A stretch of 6,422 bases of DNA, taken from contig JAFSQZ010000150.1 of assembly GCA_017446355.1 (NCBI GenBank), positions 1 through 6,422 on the forward strand, read 5' to 3'. A model generated the notes under the pieces. It was given only the letters and a program-made list of their open reading frames with translations, was not told where the DNA came from and searched no databases. Positions 1 to 5,687 of the stretch are shown here, piece by piece (positions within the stretch are counted from its first letter, which is position 1; each line of letters starts with the position of its first letter). Origin of the DNA: Neisseriaceae bacterium (GTDB taxonomy: Bacteria > Pseudomonadota > Gammaproteobacteria > Burkholderiales > Neisseriaceae). The position numbers and the translations under genes are program-made.

Positions 1-440
1 GGAAAATAAAAAATTCCAATTAGTAATTATTGGAATATTAGATTAAATATTGAAAATCGTGGCGTAAAACCAACATAAGGGGGTACTTATTGCCCACGCG
101 TTTTTAATAGATTGAAAACATTTCACTTTTTATTGTTATATATGTTCAGTACTAAATTAACCGCGTGGGCAACAAGTTGCACGCTATACGCTTGCTTTTG
201 GCAGTGTGCAAACGTTAACTTTTATTGAAAAATAAGGGTTGTTATCTTTTTAAAAAGATCGCAAATATTTTTCACTTTTCTTGAAAGAATGTGCGTTTAG
301 ATTTAATGATGGCACACTAAAACAGTAACTCAGAATTTTGCGAAAATGGTGCAATGTTTAGCAATTTTTTAGTCTAATAAAATCCTGTCATTTTTACTTA
401 ATATTCAATATGTTATTTTTGTATGTGTTGTGTGATATTT
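1..440. other. AT-rich stretch without a recognisable gene
   Basis: I see no convincing coding region on either strand. The stretch holds an 8-bp AT-rich hairpin (13-20 with 29-36). On the minus strand that hairpin is followed by a T-rich run, so it could be a weak terminator for leftward transcripts. It also holds the GC-rich inverted repeat at 90-100/162-172 and a perfect 16-bp palindrome at 244-259 (ATCTTTTT/AAAAAGAT). The only open frame of note (142-228, 28 codons) has no ribosome site. Confidence 0.6.
90..184. repeat. Inverted repeat with alternative pairing partner
   Basis: TTGCCCACGCG (90-100) is an exact reverse complement of CGCGTGGGCAA (162-172), across a 61-base AT-rich spacer. 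A third segment, GTTGCACGC (176-184), can also pair with the middle segment: GCAAC 169-173 with GTTGC 176-180, and GCGT 163-166 with ACGC 181-184, leaving two bulged G. If transcribed, the middle arm could choose between two partners. GC-rich arms in AT-rich DNA could also mark a small dispersed repeat. No flanking target duplication is visible. The function is unknown. Confidence 0.5.
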
Positions 441-489
441 TTGATAAAAATCAAAAAAGCTTAATTAAGAATAAGTGATAATGATGGGC
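441..489 (+). promoter_or_regulatory. Putative class II FNR-dependent promoter
   Basis: TTGAT-AAAA-ATCAA at 441-454 matches the FNR consensus (TTGAT-N4-ATCAA) perfectly. A -10 hexamer GATAAT lies at 477-482 (five of six to TATAAT) and predicts a start near 489. That places the FNR box centre (447.5) at -41.5, the canonical class II activation distance. No good -35 is present at the usual position, as expected for an activator-dependent promoter. The leader to the small gene at 558 would be about 69 bases. Inference: the gene is induced when oxygen is low. FNR identity cannot be proven from sequence, because related CRP/FNR-family proteins bind similar boxes. Confidence 0.6.
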
Positions 490-557
490 TGTTGCCGAAG
501 TGCTTGTAACTTAATTTATTGAATATAAAATATAATTTTTAAATATAGGGAAAAATG

Positions 558-743
558 ATGGGAGAGATTGTTTTTGAAGAAATCCAGCTGATTAATGGCG
601 ATTTTGATGATATGTGTGGCTGGGAAGAATTTGAAATTTCTTTTGAAGAAATGCAGTCAATTGGTATTGTTCGTGATGATAAGAGTGTTTGGGGTGGTTT
701 GGGAAAAGCTTTATCTAGGTTTGGTAGGAGATTGACTAATTGA
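558..743 (+). CDS. Small hypothetical protein with microcin-like leader motif
   Basis: This 61-residue protein is not one I recognise. The start at 558 is preferred over the ATG at 555: AGGG at 547-550 lies 7 bases upstream, and the first 15 residues, MGEIVFEEIQLINGD, then align with class II microcin leaders (M-R-E-I/L-T-x-x-E-L/M-x-x-V/I-S-G-G/A). The final small residue is Asp here, which C39 peptidases would not normally accept. The leader-like motif recurs at residues 26-37 (EISFEEMQSIGI, 7 of 12 identical to residues 3-14). Charge is split sharply: residues 1-41 hold 13 acidic and one basic residue, while 42-61 hold five basic and none acidic. The tail has a Gly-Gly at 46-47. There is no signal peptide or membrane segment. 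An FNR-type promoter precedes it and a terminator follows, so it is probably monocistronic. A secreted peptide precursor is one hypothesis; a small cytosolic regulator is another. No exporter or immunity gene is in the window. Confidence 0.6.
   Translation: MGEIVFEEIQLINGDFDDMCGWEEFEISFEEMQSIGIVRDDKSVWGGLGKALSRFGRRLTN
572..656 (+). repeat. Internal direct repeat in the small gene
   Basis: TTTTGAAGAAATCCAG (572-587) and TTTTGAAGAAATGCAG (641-656) match at 15 of 16 bases, exactly 69 bases (23 codons) apart and in the same frame. They encode the shared F-E-E-I/M-Q core of the two leader-like motifs. Conservation at DNA as well as protein level suggests a fairly recent internal duplication. Confidence 0.65.
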
Positions 744-809
744 TGCTGCGCAGGAAATGTAGAAGACTTTATTTGGAATGATGAGTTTTATAAAGTTTTC
801 AGCTAGAAT

Positions 810-850
810 AAAAACCGCTAAACATTGTGATGATGTTTAGCGGTTTTTTT
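810..850. terminator. Bidirectional Rho-independent terminator
   Basis: A perfect 15- to 16-bp stem (810-825 with 833-848, core AACCGCTAAACAT) closes a 7-base loop and runs into seven T (844-850) on the plus strand. On the minus strand the same stem is followed by TTTTTATT. It sits between the small plus-strand gene and the convergent end of clpB, so it probably terminates both. Confidence 0.9.
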
Positions 851-878
851 GCCAAGATGATGAACACAGGTTTTTATT

Positions 879-3449
879 TTAGTTAAAGACTAAAACATCA
901 TTTTTTGCGTCAATTTTAATTGTGCTTTCTGGCGCGTAATGTCCTGCTAAAATTTGTTTAGCAAGTGGATTTTCAATCTCTGCTTGAATGGCACGTTTGA
1001 GTGGGCGTGCGCCATATACAGGATCAAAACCAGCTAGCGCAATAAAATCCAACGCTGCATCGGATATTTCTAGATGTAAGTTTTGTGTGGCTAAACGGTG
1101 TTTCAGGCTGCCTAATTGAATATTGGCGATGTTGCGAATATGGGCTTGATTTAAACCATGAAACACCACCATTTCATCAATACGGTTAATCAATTCAGGA
1201 CGGAAATAAGCTTTCACGTCTTCCATTACGGCATTTTTTACCGCTAAATAGTCGGACGTGTCGCCCAGTTCTTGAATATGATGACTACCAATATTGGAAG
1301 TCATTACAATAACCGTATTTTTAAAATCTACTGTGCGTCCTTGACCGTCTGTTAAACGTCCGTCGTCTAAAACTTGCAACAAAATGTTGAAGACATCTGG
1401 GTGTGCTTTTTCTACTTCATCTAACAAAATTACGCTATATGGTTTGCGGCGCACTTGTTCTGTGAGATAACCGCCTTCTTCGTAGCCTACATATCCTGGT
1501 GGCGCACCGATTAAACGTGCGATGCTGTGTTTTTCCATATATTCAGACATATCAATACGAATCAGATGGTCTTCACTGTCAAACAAAAAGCCTGCCAAAG
1601 TTTTGCATAATTCTGTTTTACCTACGCCTGTTGGTCCTAAAAATAGGAAACTGCCATAAGGTTTATTGGCATCGGCTAAACCTGAACGTGAACGGCGAAT
1701 CGCGTCTGCAACGGCGCGAACAGCTTCGTCTTGTCCAACCACACGTTCATGCAACACTTCTTCCATACGTAATAATTTTTCACGTTCGCCTGCCATCATT
1801 TTGGACACAGGAATGCCTGTCATACGCGACACAATTTCAGCAATTTCATCTGCACCGACTTTGGTGCGGAATAATTTATTTTGTTCGCTGCTGTGATGTT
1901 CAGCAACGGTTAATTGTTGCGTTAATTCAGGCAGCTTGCCATATTCCAATTCAGAAGCTTTGGCAAAATCACCAGCACGTTTGGCATTTTCAATTTGGTT
2001 TTTCACATCTTCAATTTGTTTTTTAATGTCCGCGCTGCCTTGCGAAGACGCTTTTTCTGCTTTCCAAATACTGTCCAAATCCGCATATTCTTTTTGTAAT
2101 GTCGCAATTTCTTCGTCAATCAACACTAAACGTTTTTTGCTTGCGTCATCACTTTCTTTTTCAACGTGCATACGTTCCATTCTTAATTGAATGATACGAC
2201 GATCCAGTTTATCCATTTGTTCTGGTTTGGAATCCAATTCCATTTTGATGCGACTGGCTGCTTCATCAACCAAATCAATGGCTTTATCAGGTAAAAAGCG
2301 ATCGGTAATATAACGATGAGATAGTTCTGCGGCTGCGACAATTGCAGGGTCAGTGATGTCTACACCGTGGTGAATTTCATAACGTTCTTGCAAGCCACGT
2401 AAAATAGCAATGGTATCTTCCACGCTGGGTTCGTCTACCATTACTTTTTGGAAACGGCGTTCCAAAGCAGCATCTTTTTCAATATATTGACGATATTCGT
2501 CTAATGTTGTTGCGCCAATACAATGCAATTCACCACGTGCCAAAGCAGGCTTCAACATATTACCTGCGTCCATCGCCCCATCGGTTTTACCAGCACCTAC
2601 CAAAGTATGAATTTCATCAATAAAAATCAAAGTTTGTCCATCGTCTTGTGCCAAATCGTTTAAAACGGCTTTTAAACGTTCTTCAAATTCACCACGATAT
2701 TTTGCCCCAGCAATTAAGGCAGCCAAATCCAATACCAGCAAACGTTTACCGCGCAAACTTTCAGGAACTTCGCCATTAACAATGCGTTGTGCTAAACCTT
2801 CTACAATCGCAGTTTTGCCCACACCAGGTTCACCAATTAACACAGGGTTATTTTTGGTGCGACGTTGCAATACTTGAATCACACGACGCACTTCATCATC
2901 ACGTCCAATCACAGGGTCAAGCTTATTTTCACGCGCACGCGCTGTTAAATCTAAAGTATATTTTTTCAACGCATCTCGTTGTTCTTCTGCATTAGGATTG
3001 TTCACTGTTTTTCCTCCTCGCATTTGTTCGGTTGCTGCTAAAAGTGTTTTTTCGCTCACACCAGCTTGTTGCAAAAGTTTTGCGGCACTGTTTTTTTCTT
3101 GCAAAGCAGCCAGCCAAAACCAATCGGTTGATATAAACTCATCGCCTTTTTGCAAAGACAATTTATCAGTTAAATTCAAAATATTGTTCAACTCGCGACT
3201 AATATTGATTTCACCGCCATTTCCAGCAACTTTTGGTAAAGCTTTTAAGGCAGCCTGAACATCGCGTTTAAGTTGCGCAACATTAGCACCAGCACTCACC
3301 AATAATGCAGCCATTCCATTTTGTGCATCGTCCAGTAAAACCTGAAAAACGTGAACAGGCTCAATATAAGCATGGTCATTATTTATCGCTAAACTTTGTG
3401 CATTTTGTAAAGCATTTTGAAATTGTGTGGTTAATTTATCGTATCGCAT
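879..3449 (-). CDS. clpB: ATP-dependent chaperone ClpB (Hsp100 disaggregase)
   Basis: ClpB is a cytosolic hexameric AAA+ machine that threads proteins out of aggregates together with DnaK/DnaJ/GrpE. The 856-residue protein is full length (E. coli 857). The N domain is about residues 1-145. NBD1 has Walker A GEPGVGKT 206-213, pore-loop Tyr251, Walker B to Glu279 and arginine fingers Arg331-332. The coiled-coil M domain spans about 410-520. NBD2 has Walker A GPTGVGKT 605-612, pore-loop Tyr653, Walker B to Glu678, Arg756 and sensor-2 Arg815. All key residues are intact. A TTG 15 bases upstream keeps the frame open, but AAAGGA lies 6 bases before the ATG at 3449 and MRYDKLT is the normal family N-terminus, so I chose that ATG. 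It is probably a single-gene unit, with the terminator at 810-850 downstream and the isc terminator upstream. Three uptake sequences or near-copies lie inside the gene. Confidence 0.98.
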   Translation of the reverse strand: MRYDKLTTQFQNALQNAQSLAINNDHAYIEPVHVFQVLLDDAQNGMAALLVSAGANVAQLKRDVQAALKALPKVAGNGGEINISRELNNILNLTDKLSLQKGDEFISTDWFWLAALQEKNSAAKLLQQAGVSEKTLLAATEQMRGGKTVNNPNAEEQRDALKKYTLDLTARARENKLDPVIGRDDEVRRVIQVLQRRTKNNPVLIGEPGVGKTAIVEGLAQRIVNGEVPESLRGKRLLVLDLAALIAGAKYRGEFEERLKAVLNDLAQDDGQTLIFIDEIHTLVGAGKTDGAMDAGNMLKPALARGELHCIGATTLDEYRQYIEKDAALERRFQKVMVDEPSVEDTIAILRGLQERYEIHHGVDITDPAIVAAAELSHRYITDRFLPDKAIDLVDEAASRIKMELDSKPEQMDKLDRRIIQLRMERMHVEKESDDASKKRLVLIDEEIATLQKEYADLDSIWKAEKASSQGSADIKKQIEDVKNQIENAKRAGDFAKASELEYGKLPELTQQLTVAEHHSSEQNKLFRTKVGADEIAEIVSRMTGIPVSKMMAGEREKLLRMEEVLHERVVGQDEAVRAVADAIRRSRSGLADANKPYGSFLFLGPTGVGKTELCKTLAGFLFDSEDHLIRIDMSEYMEKHSIARLIGAPPGYVGYEEGGYLTEQVRRKPYSVILLDEVEKAHPDVFNILLQVLDDGRLTDGQGRTVDFKNTVIVMTSNIGSHHIQELGDTSDYLAVKNAVMEDVKAYFRPELINRIDEMVVFHGLNQAHIRNIANIQLGSLKHRLATQNLHLEISDAALDFIALAGFDPVYGARPLKRAIQAEIENPLAKQILAGHYAPESTIKIDAKNDVLVFN
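1102..1113 (-). repeat. DNA uptake sequence, AGGCAGCCTGAA, in clpB
   Basis: An exact 12-of-12 Kingella-type DUS on the minus strand, inside clpB (codons about 780-783, Gly-Ser-Leu-Lys). Such 12-mers are bound by the minor pilin ComP in Neisseriaceae and favour uptake of related DNA. Confidence 0.7.
1926..1937 (-). repeat. Near-consensus DNA uptake sequence in clpB
   Basis: AAGCTGCCTGAA on the minus strand is 11 of 12 to AGGCTGCCTGAA. It encodes Lys-Leu-Pro-Glu at residues 505-508, in the M domain, a segment that tolerates variation. Confidence 0.5.
3003..3019 (-). promoter_or_regulatory. Internal translation start of clpB (short isoform)
   Basis: Within clpB, GAGGAGG (3013-3019, minus strand) lies 7 bases before a GTG codon (3003-3005) for Val149. 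In E. coli a short ClpB without the N domain is made from an internal start at the same residue number. Here the Shine-Dalgarno is stronger than the one at the main start. The predicted product has 708 residues, starts just after the N domain and keeps both ATPase modules. That it is used is an inference from site quality and the E. coli precedent. Confidence 0.65.
3248..3259 (+). repeat. DNA uptake sequence, AGGCAGCCTGAA, in clpB
   Basis: An exact 12-of-12 Kingella-type DUS on the plus strand. On the coding strand it is read as part of Asp-Val-Gln-Ala-Ala-Leu-Lys (residues 63-69) in the ClpB N domain. Confidence 0.7.
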
Positions 3450-3485
3450 ATCAATTCCTTTCAAACAAGTGTTTTATTGCTCCCC

Positions 3486-3513
3486 ATATAAGGCTGCCTG
3501 AATAAAAAACAAG
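3486..3513 (-). promoter_or_regulatory. Possible heat-shock (sigma-32-like) promoter of clpB
   Basis: On the minus strand CTTGTT (3508-3513) and CCTTATAT (3486-3493) are 14 bases apart. They resemble the sigma-32 elements CTTGAA and CCCCATNT, and the spacing is within the usual range. The position, about 37 bases upstream of the clpB start codon, and the heat-shock nature of clpB support it, but both elements deviate from consensus. The spacer overlaps an uptake sequence (3491-3502). A weak sigma-70 promoter with TTATAT as -10 is an alternative. Confidence 0.35.
3491..3502 (+). repeat. DNA uptake sequence, AGGCTGCCTGAA
   Basis: An exact 12-of-12 Simonsiella-type DUS in the clpB upstream region. 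It forms an inverted pair with the copy at 3530-3541 (12-bp stem, 27-base loop). No T-run follows the stem on either strand, so it is not a good terminator by itself. Confidence 0.8.
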
Positions 3514-3529
3514 AGTATTAACACGATTT

Positions 3530-3544
3530 TTCAGGCAGCCTGAA
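3530..3544. repeat. Palindromic double uptake sequence
   Basis: TTCAGGCAGCCTGAA is a perfect palindrome around one central base. Read on the minus strand from 3541 it is AGGCTGCCTGAA (Simonsiella dialect). Read on the plus strand from 3533 it is AGGCAGCCTGAA (Kingella dialect). One 15-base site thus carries both 12-mers in opposite orientation. Confidence 0.75.
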
Positions 3545-3547
3545 AAC

Positions 3548-3581
3548 AAAAAAACACGCCTTTTTAGCGTGTTTTTGTTTT
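3548..3581. terminator. Rho-independent terminator of the isc operon
   Basis: The stem AAAACACGC (3551-3559) pairs with GCGTGTTTT (3567-3575) around the loop CTTTTTA. On the minus strand the arm continues into seven consecutive T. On the plus strand it is followed by TTTTTGTTTT. It lies just after the last minus-strand frame of the isc operon and before the clpB promoter, so it insulates clpB from isc transcription. Confidence 0.88.
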
Positions 3582-3587
3582 CCATCA

Positions 3588-3728
3588 TTAAATCAAGCAA
3601 TCATTGTTTTTATCATCACGTTCAATATCTCGCCAATCAGGCATTGTTTCGGTGTTGTGCATTGCCCAATCGTCTTTATTTTCTGCTTTTGTTGTAAACG
3701 TTTTTAAACGTGGAAACTTTCGCCACAA
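3588..3728 (-). CDS. Possible small protein overlapping the end of iscA
   Basis: In a frame different from iscA, a minus-strand frame runs through the 110-base gap after iscA and stops with TAA just before the operon terminator. From the TTG at 3728 (purine-rich AAAGAAAG 6 bases upstream, inside iscA) it encodes 46 residues and overlaps iscA by 25 bases. From the ATG at 3662 it encodes only 24 residues, beginning MHNTETMPDWRDIERDD. The N-terminal part is basic (WRKFPRLKTFTTKAENK) and the C-terminal part acidic and polar, ending NNDCLI. There is no membrane segment or recognisable domain, and it does not look like IscX. The composition resembles real protein, and the frame fills the gap between iscA and the terminator. 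It could be an isc-linked small protein, the relic of a longer gene, or chance. The start codon is uncertain. Confidence 0.4.
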   Translation of the reverse strand: MWRKFPRLKTFTTKAENKDDWAMHNTETMPDWRDIERDDKNNDCLI

Positions 3729-4024
3729 CCACAGCTTTCTTTGGCATTGGGATTTTCAAATTTAAAACCTTCTTGCAAGCCTTCGCGTGTGTAATCTACT
3801 CGTGTGCCATCTAAATAAACGTGGCTTTTGGGGTCAATAAATACGCGCACGCCTAAATCTTCAAACACTAAATCTTCGGTGTTGGCTTCGTCCACAAATT
3901 CCATTGTGTATGCCATACCAGAGCAACCGCTGGTTTTTACACCTAAACGAATGCCTAAACCTTTGCCACGTTTTTCTAGAAAAGTTTGAATATGTTTTGC
4001 TGCATTTTCGGTTAATGTAATCAT
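3704..4024 (-). CDS. iscA: Iron-sulfur cluster carrier protein IscA
   Basis: IscA is an A-type carrier that binds iron or an Fe-S cluster and passes it to target proteins, notably for 4Fe-4S maturation. The 106-residue length is typical (E. coli 107). The three ligand cysteines are present: Cys34 in TSGCSGMAY, and Cys98 and Cys100 in the C-terminal SCGCGESF motif. These correspond to E. coli Cys35, Cys99 and Cys101. The start ATG at 4024 has AAAGGA 7 bases upstream. It lies 18 bases after iscU and is the last clearly conserved gene of the operon. ErpA belongs to the same family, but the MITLTENAAKHI N-terminus and the position after iscU favour IscA. Its 3' end overlaps the possible small ORF at 3588-3728. 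Confidence 0.96.
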   Translation of the reverse strand: MITLTENAAKHIQTFLEKRGKGLGIRLGVKTSGCSGMAYTMEFVDEANTEDLVFEDLGVRVFIDPKSHVYLDGTRVDYTREGLQEGFKFENPNAKESCGCGESFHV

Positions 4025-4042
4025 TATTTTTTCCTTTGCTGT

Positions 4043-4426
4043 TTATTGTCCTTGTTTCTTTTTATAGTCGGCAACCGCTGCTTTGATAGCGTCTTCCGCT
4101 AAAATAGAGCAGTGAATTTTTACAGGTGGCAATTCTAATTCTTCGGCGATTTCGCTGTTTTTAATGGATAAGGCTTCGTCTAAACTTTTGCCTTTTACCC
4201 ATTCGGTAATTAAGCTAGACGATGCAATCGCTGAACCACAACCATAAGTTTTAAATTTGGCATCTTCAATCACGCCTTGTTCGTTTACTTTAATTTGTAG
4301 TTTCATCACATCGCCACAAGCAGGTGCGCCAACCATACCTGTGCCAATATCTTGGTCATCTTTGTTGAATGAACCAACGTTGCGTGGATTTTCGTAATGG
4401 TCAATGACTTTGTCGCTGTATGCCAT
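4043..4426 (-). CDS. iscU: Iron-sulfur cluster assembly scaffold IscU
   Basis: IscU is the scaffold on which sulfur from IscS and iron are combined into 2Fe-2S clusters before transfer. The 127-residue length matches the family (E. coli 128). Ligand residues are all in place: Cys37 and Asp39 in APACGDVMK, Cys63 in YGCGSAIASSS, and His105-Cys106. The HscA chaperone recognition motif LPPVK is intact at 99-103, so an HscA/HscB partner is expected elsewhere in the genome although none is encoded here. It starts with ATG at 4426, with AAAGGA 9 bases upstream. It is separated from iscS by 49 AT-rich bases in which I see no terminator, and is followed closely by iscA. Confidence 0.98.
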   Translation of the reverse strand: MAYSDKVIDHYENPRNVGSFNKDDQDIGTGMVGAPACGDVMKLQIKVNEQGVIEDAKFKTYGCGSAIASSSLITEWVKGKSLDEALSIKNSEIAEELELPPVKIHCSILAEDAIKAAVADYKKKQGQ

Positions 4427-4475
4427 GATGTATGTTCCTTTGGTTATTTAATCGTTTTTAAAATAATGTTTAAAA

Positions 4476-5687
4476 TCAGTGTTCTGCCCATTTTACGGTG
4501 CTTAAATCAATGCCGTCTTGAAACATTTCCCATAAAGGCGACATTTCACGCAGTTTGCTGATTTGTTTTTTGATTAAGTCGGCAGCAAAACGCACATCCT
4601 CTTCGGTGGTCATACGTCCAAACGTGATGCGCAGTGAACTGTGTGCCAATTCATCGTTGCGACCGAGTGCGCGTAAAACGTAGCTAGGCTCTAAACTGGC
4701 AGAAGTACACGCAGAACCGCTGGAAACAGCCAGTTCTTTAACCGCCATAATCAAACTTTCACCTTCCACAAAATTGAAACTGATGTTTAAATTATTGGCA
4801 ACGCGGTGCGTTAAATCACCGTTAATATACACTTCTTCAATCTCTTCAATGCCTTTTAGGAAAATGTCGCGTAATTTTTGAGCGTGTGCAATGTCTTGTT
4901 GCAATTCTTCACGCGCCAAACGGAATGCTTCACCCATACCGACAATTTGATGTGTCGGCAAAGTGCCAGAACGAAAACCGCGTTCGTGTCCGCCACCGTG
5001 CATTTGTGTTTCTAAACGTACACGTGGTTTACGGCGCACATATAAAGCACCAATGCCTTTGGGACCGTAAATTTTATGCGCAGAAAGACTCATTAAATCC
5101 ACATTGGCTGCCTGAACATCAATAGGTGTTTTGCCTGCTGCTTGTGCGGCGTCTACATGAAAAATGATTTTGTGTTCGCGGCAAATTTTACCAATTTCAG
5201 GAATGTTTTGAATCACACCAATTTCATTGTTTACCCACATCACAGAAACCAAAATGGTATCAGGACGAATAGCTGCTTTTAGTACTTCTAAATCCAATAA
5301 ACCATTTTCTTGTACATCTAGATAACTTACTTCAAAACCTTGTCGCTCCAACTCACGCATAGTATCAAGAACGGCTTTATGTTCGGTTTTGACGGTGATT
5401 AAATGCTTGCCTTTGGTTTGGTAAAAATGCGCGGCACCTTTAATGGCAAGATTATCGGATTCGGTTGCACCACTGGTGAACACAATTTCTTTAGCATCAG
5501 CGTTGATTAAATCAGCAATGTGTTGACGCGCTTCTTCTACGGCTTCTTCTGCGTCCCAACCGTAAGCATGACTATTGGAAGCAGGATTGCCAAAAATTTC
5601 GCTTAAATAAGGAATCATTTTTGCTGCCACGCGTTTGTCCACAGGTGTGGTGGCAGCATAGTCTAGATAAATAATGGGTTTATTCAT
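4476..5687 (-). CDS. iscS: Cysteine desulfurase IscS
   Basis: IscS is a PLP enzyme that converts L-cysteine to L-alanine and carries the released sulfur as a persulfide. It supplies IscU and usually also tRNA thiolation and other sulfur pathways. The 403-residue protein (E. coli 404) has all the catalytic features, shifted by one residue from E. coli: His103 in TEHK, Asp179 and Gln182 holding PLP, Lys205 in SAHKIYGPKG as Schiff-base lysine, and the mobile-loop persulfide Cys327 in SSGSACTSASLEPSYVLRA, the group I IscS type. The C-terminal tail that docks IscU is complete and ends KWAEH. The ATG at 5687 overlaps the iscR stop (ATGA), which suggests translational coupling; AAGGA lies 6 bases upstream. 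A near-consensus uptake sequence lies at 5105-5116. Confidence 0.98.
   Translation of the reverse strand: MNKPIIYLDYAATTPVDKRVAAKMIPYLSEIFGNPASNSHAYGWDAEEAVEEARQHIADLINADAKEIVFTSGATESDNLAIKGAAHFYQTKGKHLITVKTEHKAVLDTMRELERQGFEVSYLDVQENGLLDLEVLKAAIRPDTILVSVMWVNNEIGVIQNIPEIGKICREHKIIFHVDAAQAAGKTPIDVQAANVDLMSLSAHKIYGPKGIGALYVRRKPRVRLETQMHGGGHERGFRSGTLPTHQIVGMGEAFRLAREELQQDIAHAQKLRDIFLKGIEEIEEVYINGDLTHRVANNLNISFNFVEGESLIMAVKELAVSSGSACTSASLEPSYVLRALGRNDELAHSSLRITFGRMTTEEDVRFAADLIKKQISKLREMSPLWEMFQDGIDLSTVKWAEH
5105..5116 (+). repeat. Near-consensus DNA uptake sequence in iscS
   Basis: TGGCTGCCTGAA is 11 of 12 to AGGCTGCCTGAA; only the first base differs. It is read on the coding strand as part of Asp-Val-Gln-Ala-Ala-Asn (residues 190-195 of IscS). 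Confidence 0.5.

Noticed and set aside
142..228. A 28-codon plus-strand frame starting MFSTKLTAWATSC
   Set aside because: No ribosome site precedes it, it runs through the inverted repeat arm, and its composition (many Cys and Trp) looks like translated non-coding DNA.
244..259. Perfect palindrome ATCTTTTTAAAAAGAT as terminator or operator
   Set aside because: It is A/T only in its core with no loop and no following T-run; such palindromes are expected in AT-rich DNA.
481..522. A 13-codon frame (MMGCCRSACNLIY) ahead of the small gene
   Set aside because: Its start codons overlap or precede the predicted transcription start near 489, and there is no Shine-Dalgarno.
1499..2026. A long plus-strand frame of 175 codons inside clpB
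   Set aside because: It lies antisense to a fully conserved part of clpB and its translation resembles no protein; it is a shadow frame, like the other plus-strand frames within clpB and iscS.
3462..3464. TTG as start of clpB, adding five residues
   Set aside because: The Shine-Dalgarno AAAGGA would then lie inside the coding region, while it is ideally spaced for the ATG at 3449 and the family begins at that Met.
3482..3489. CCCCATAT on the plus strand, matching a sigma-32 -10 box
   Set aside because: No CTTGAA-like element lies 13-17 bases upstream on that strand, and no plus-strand gene follows.
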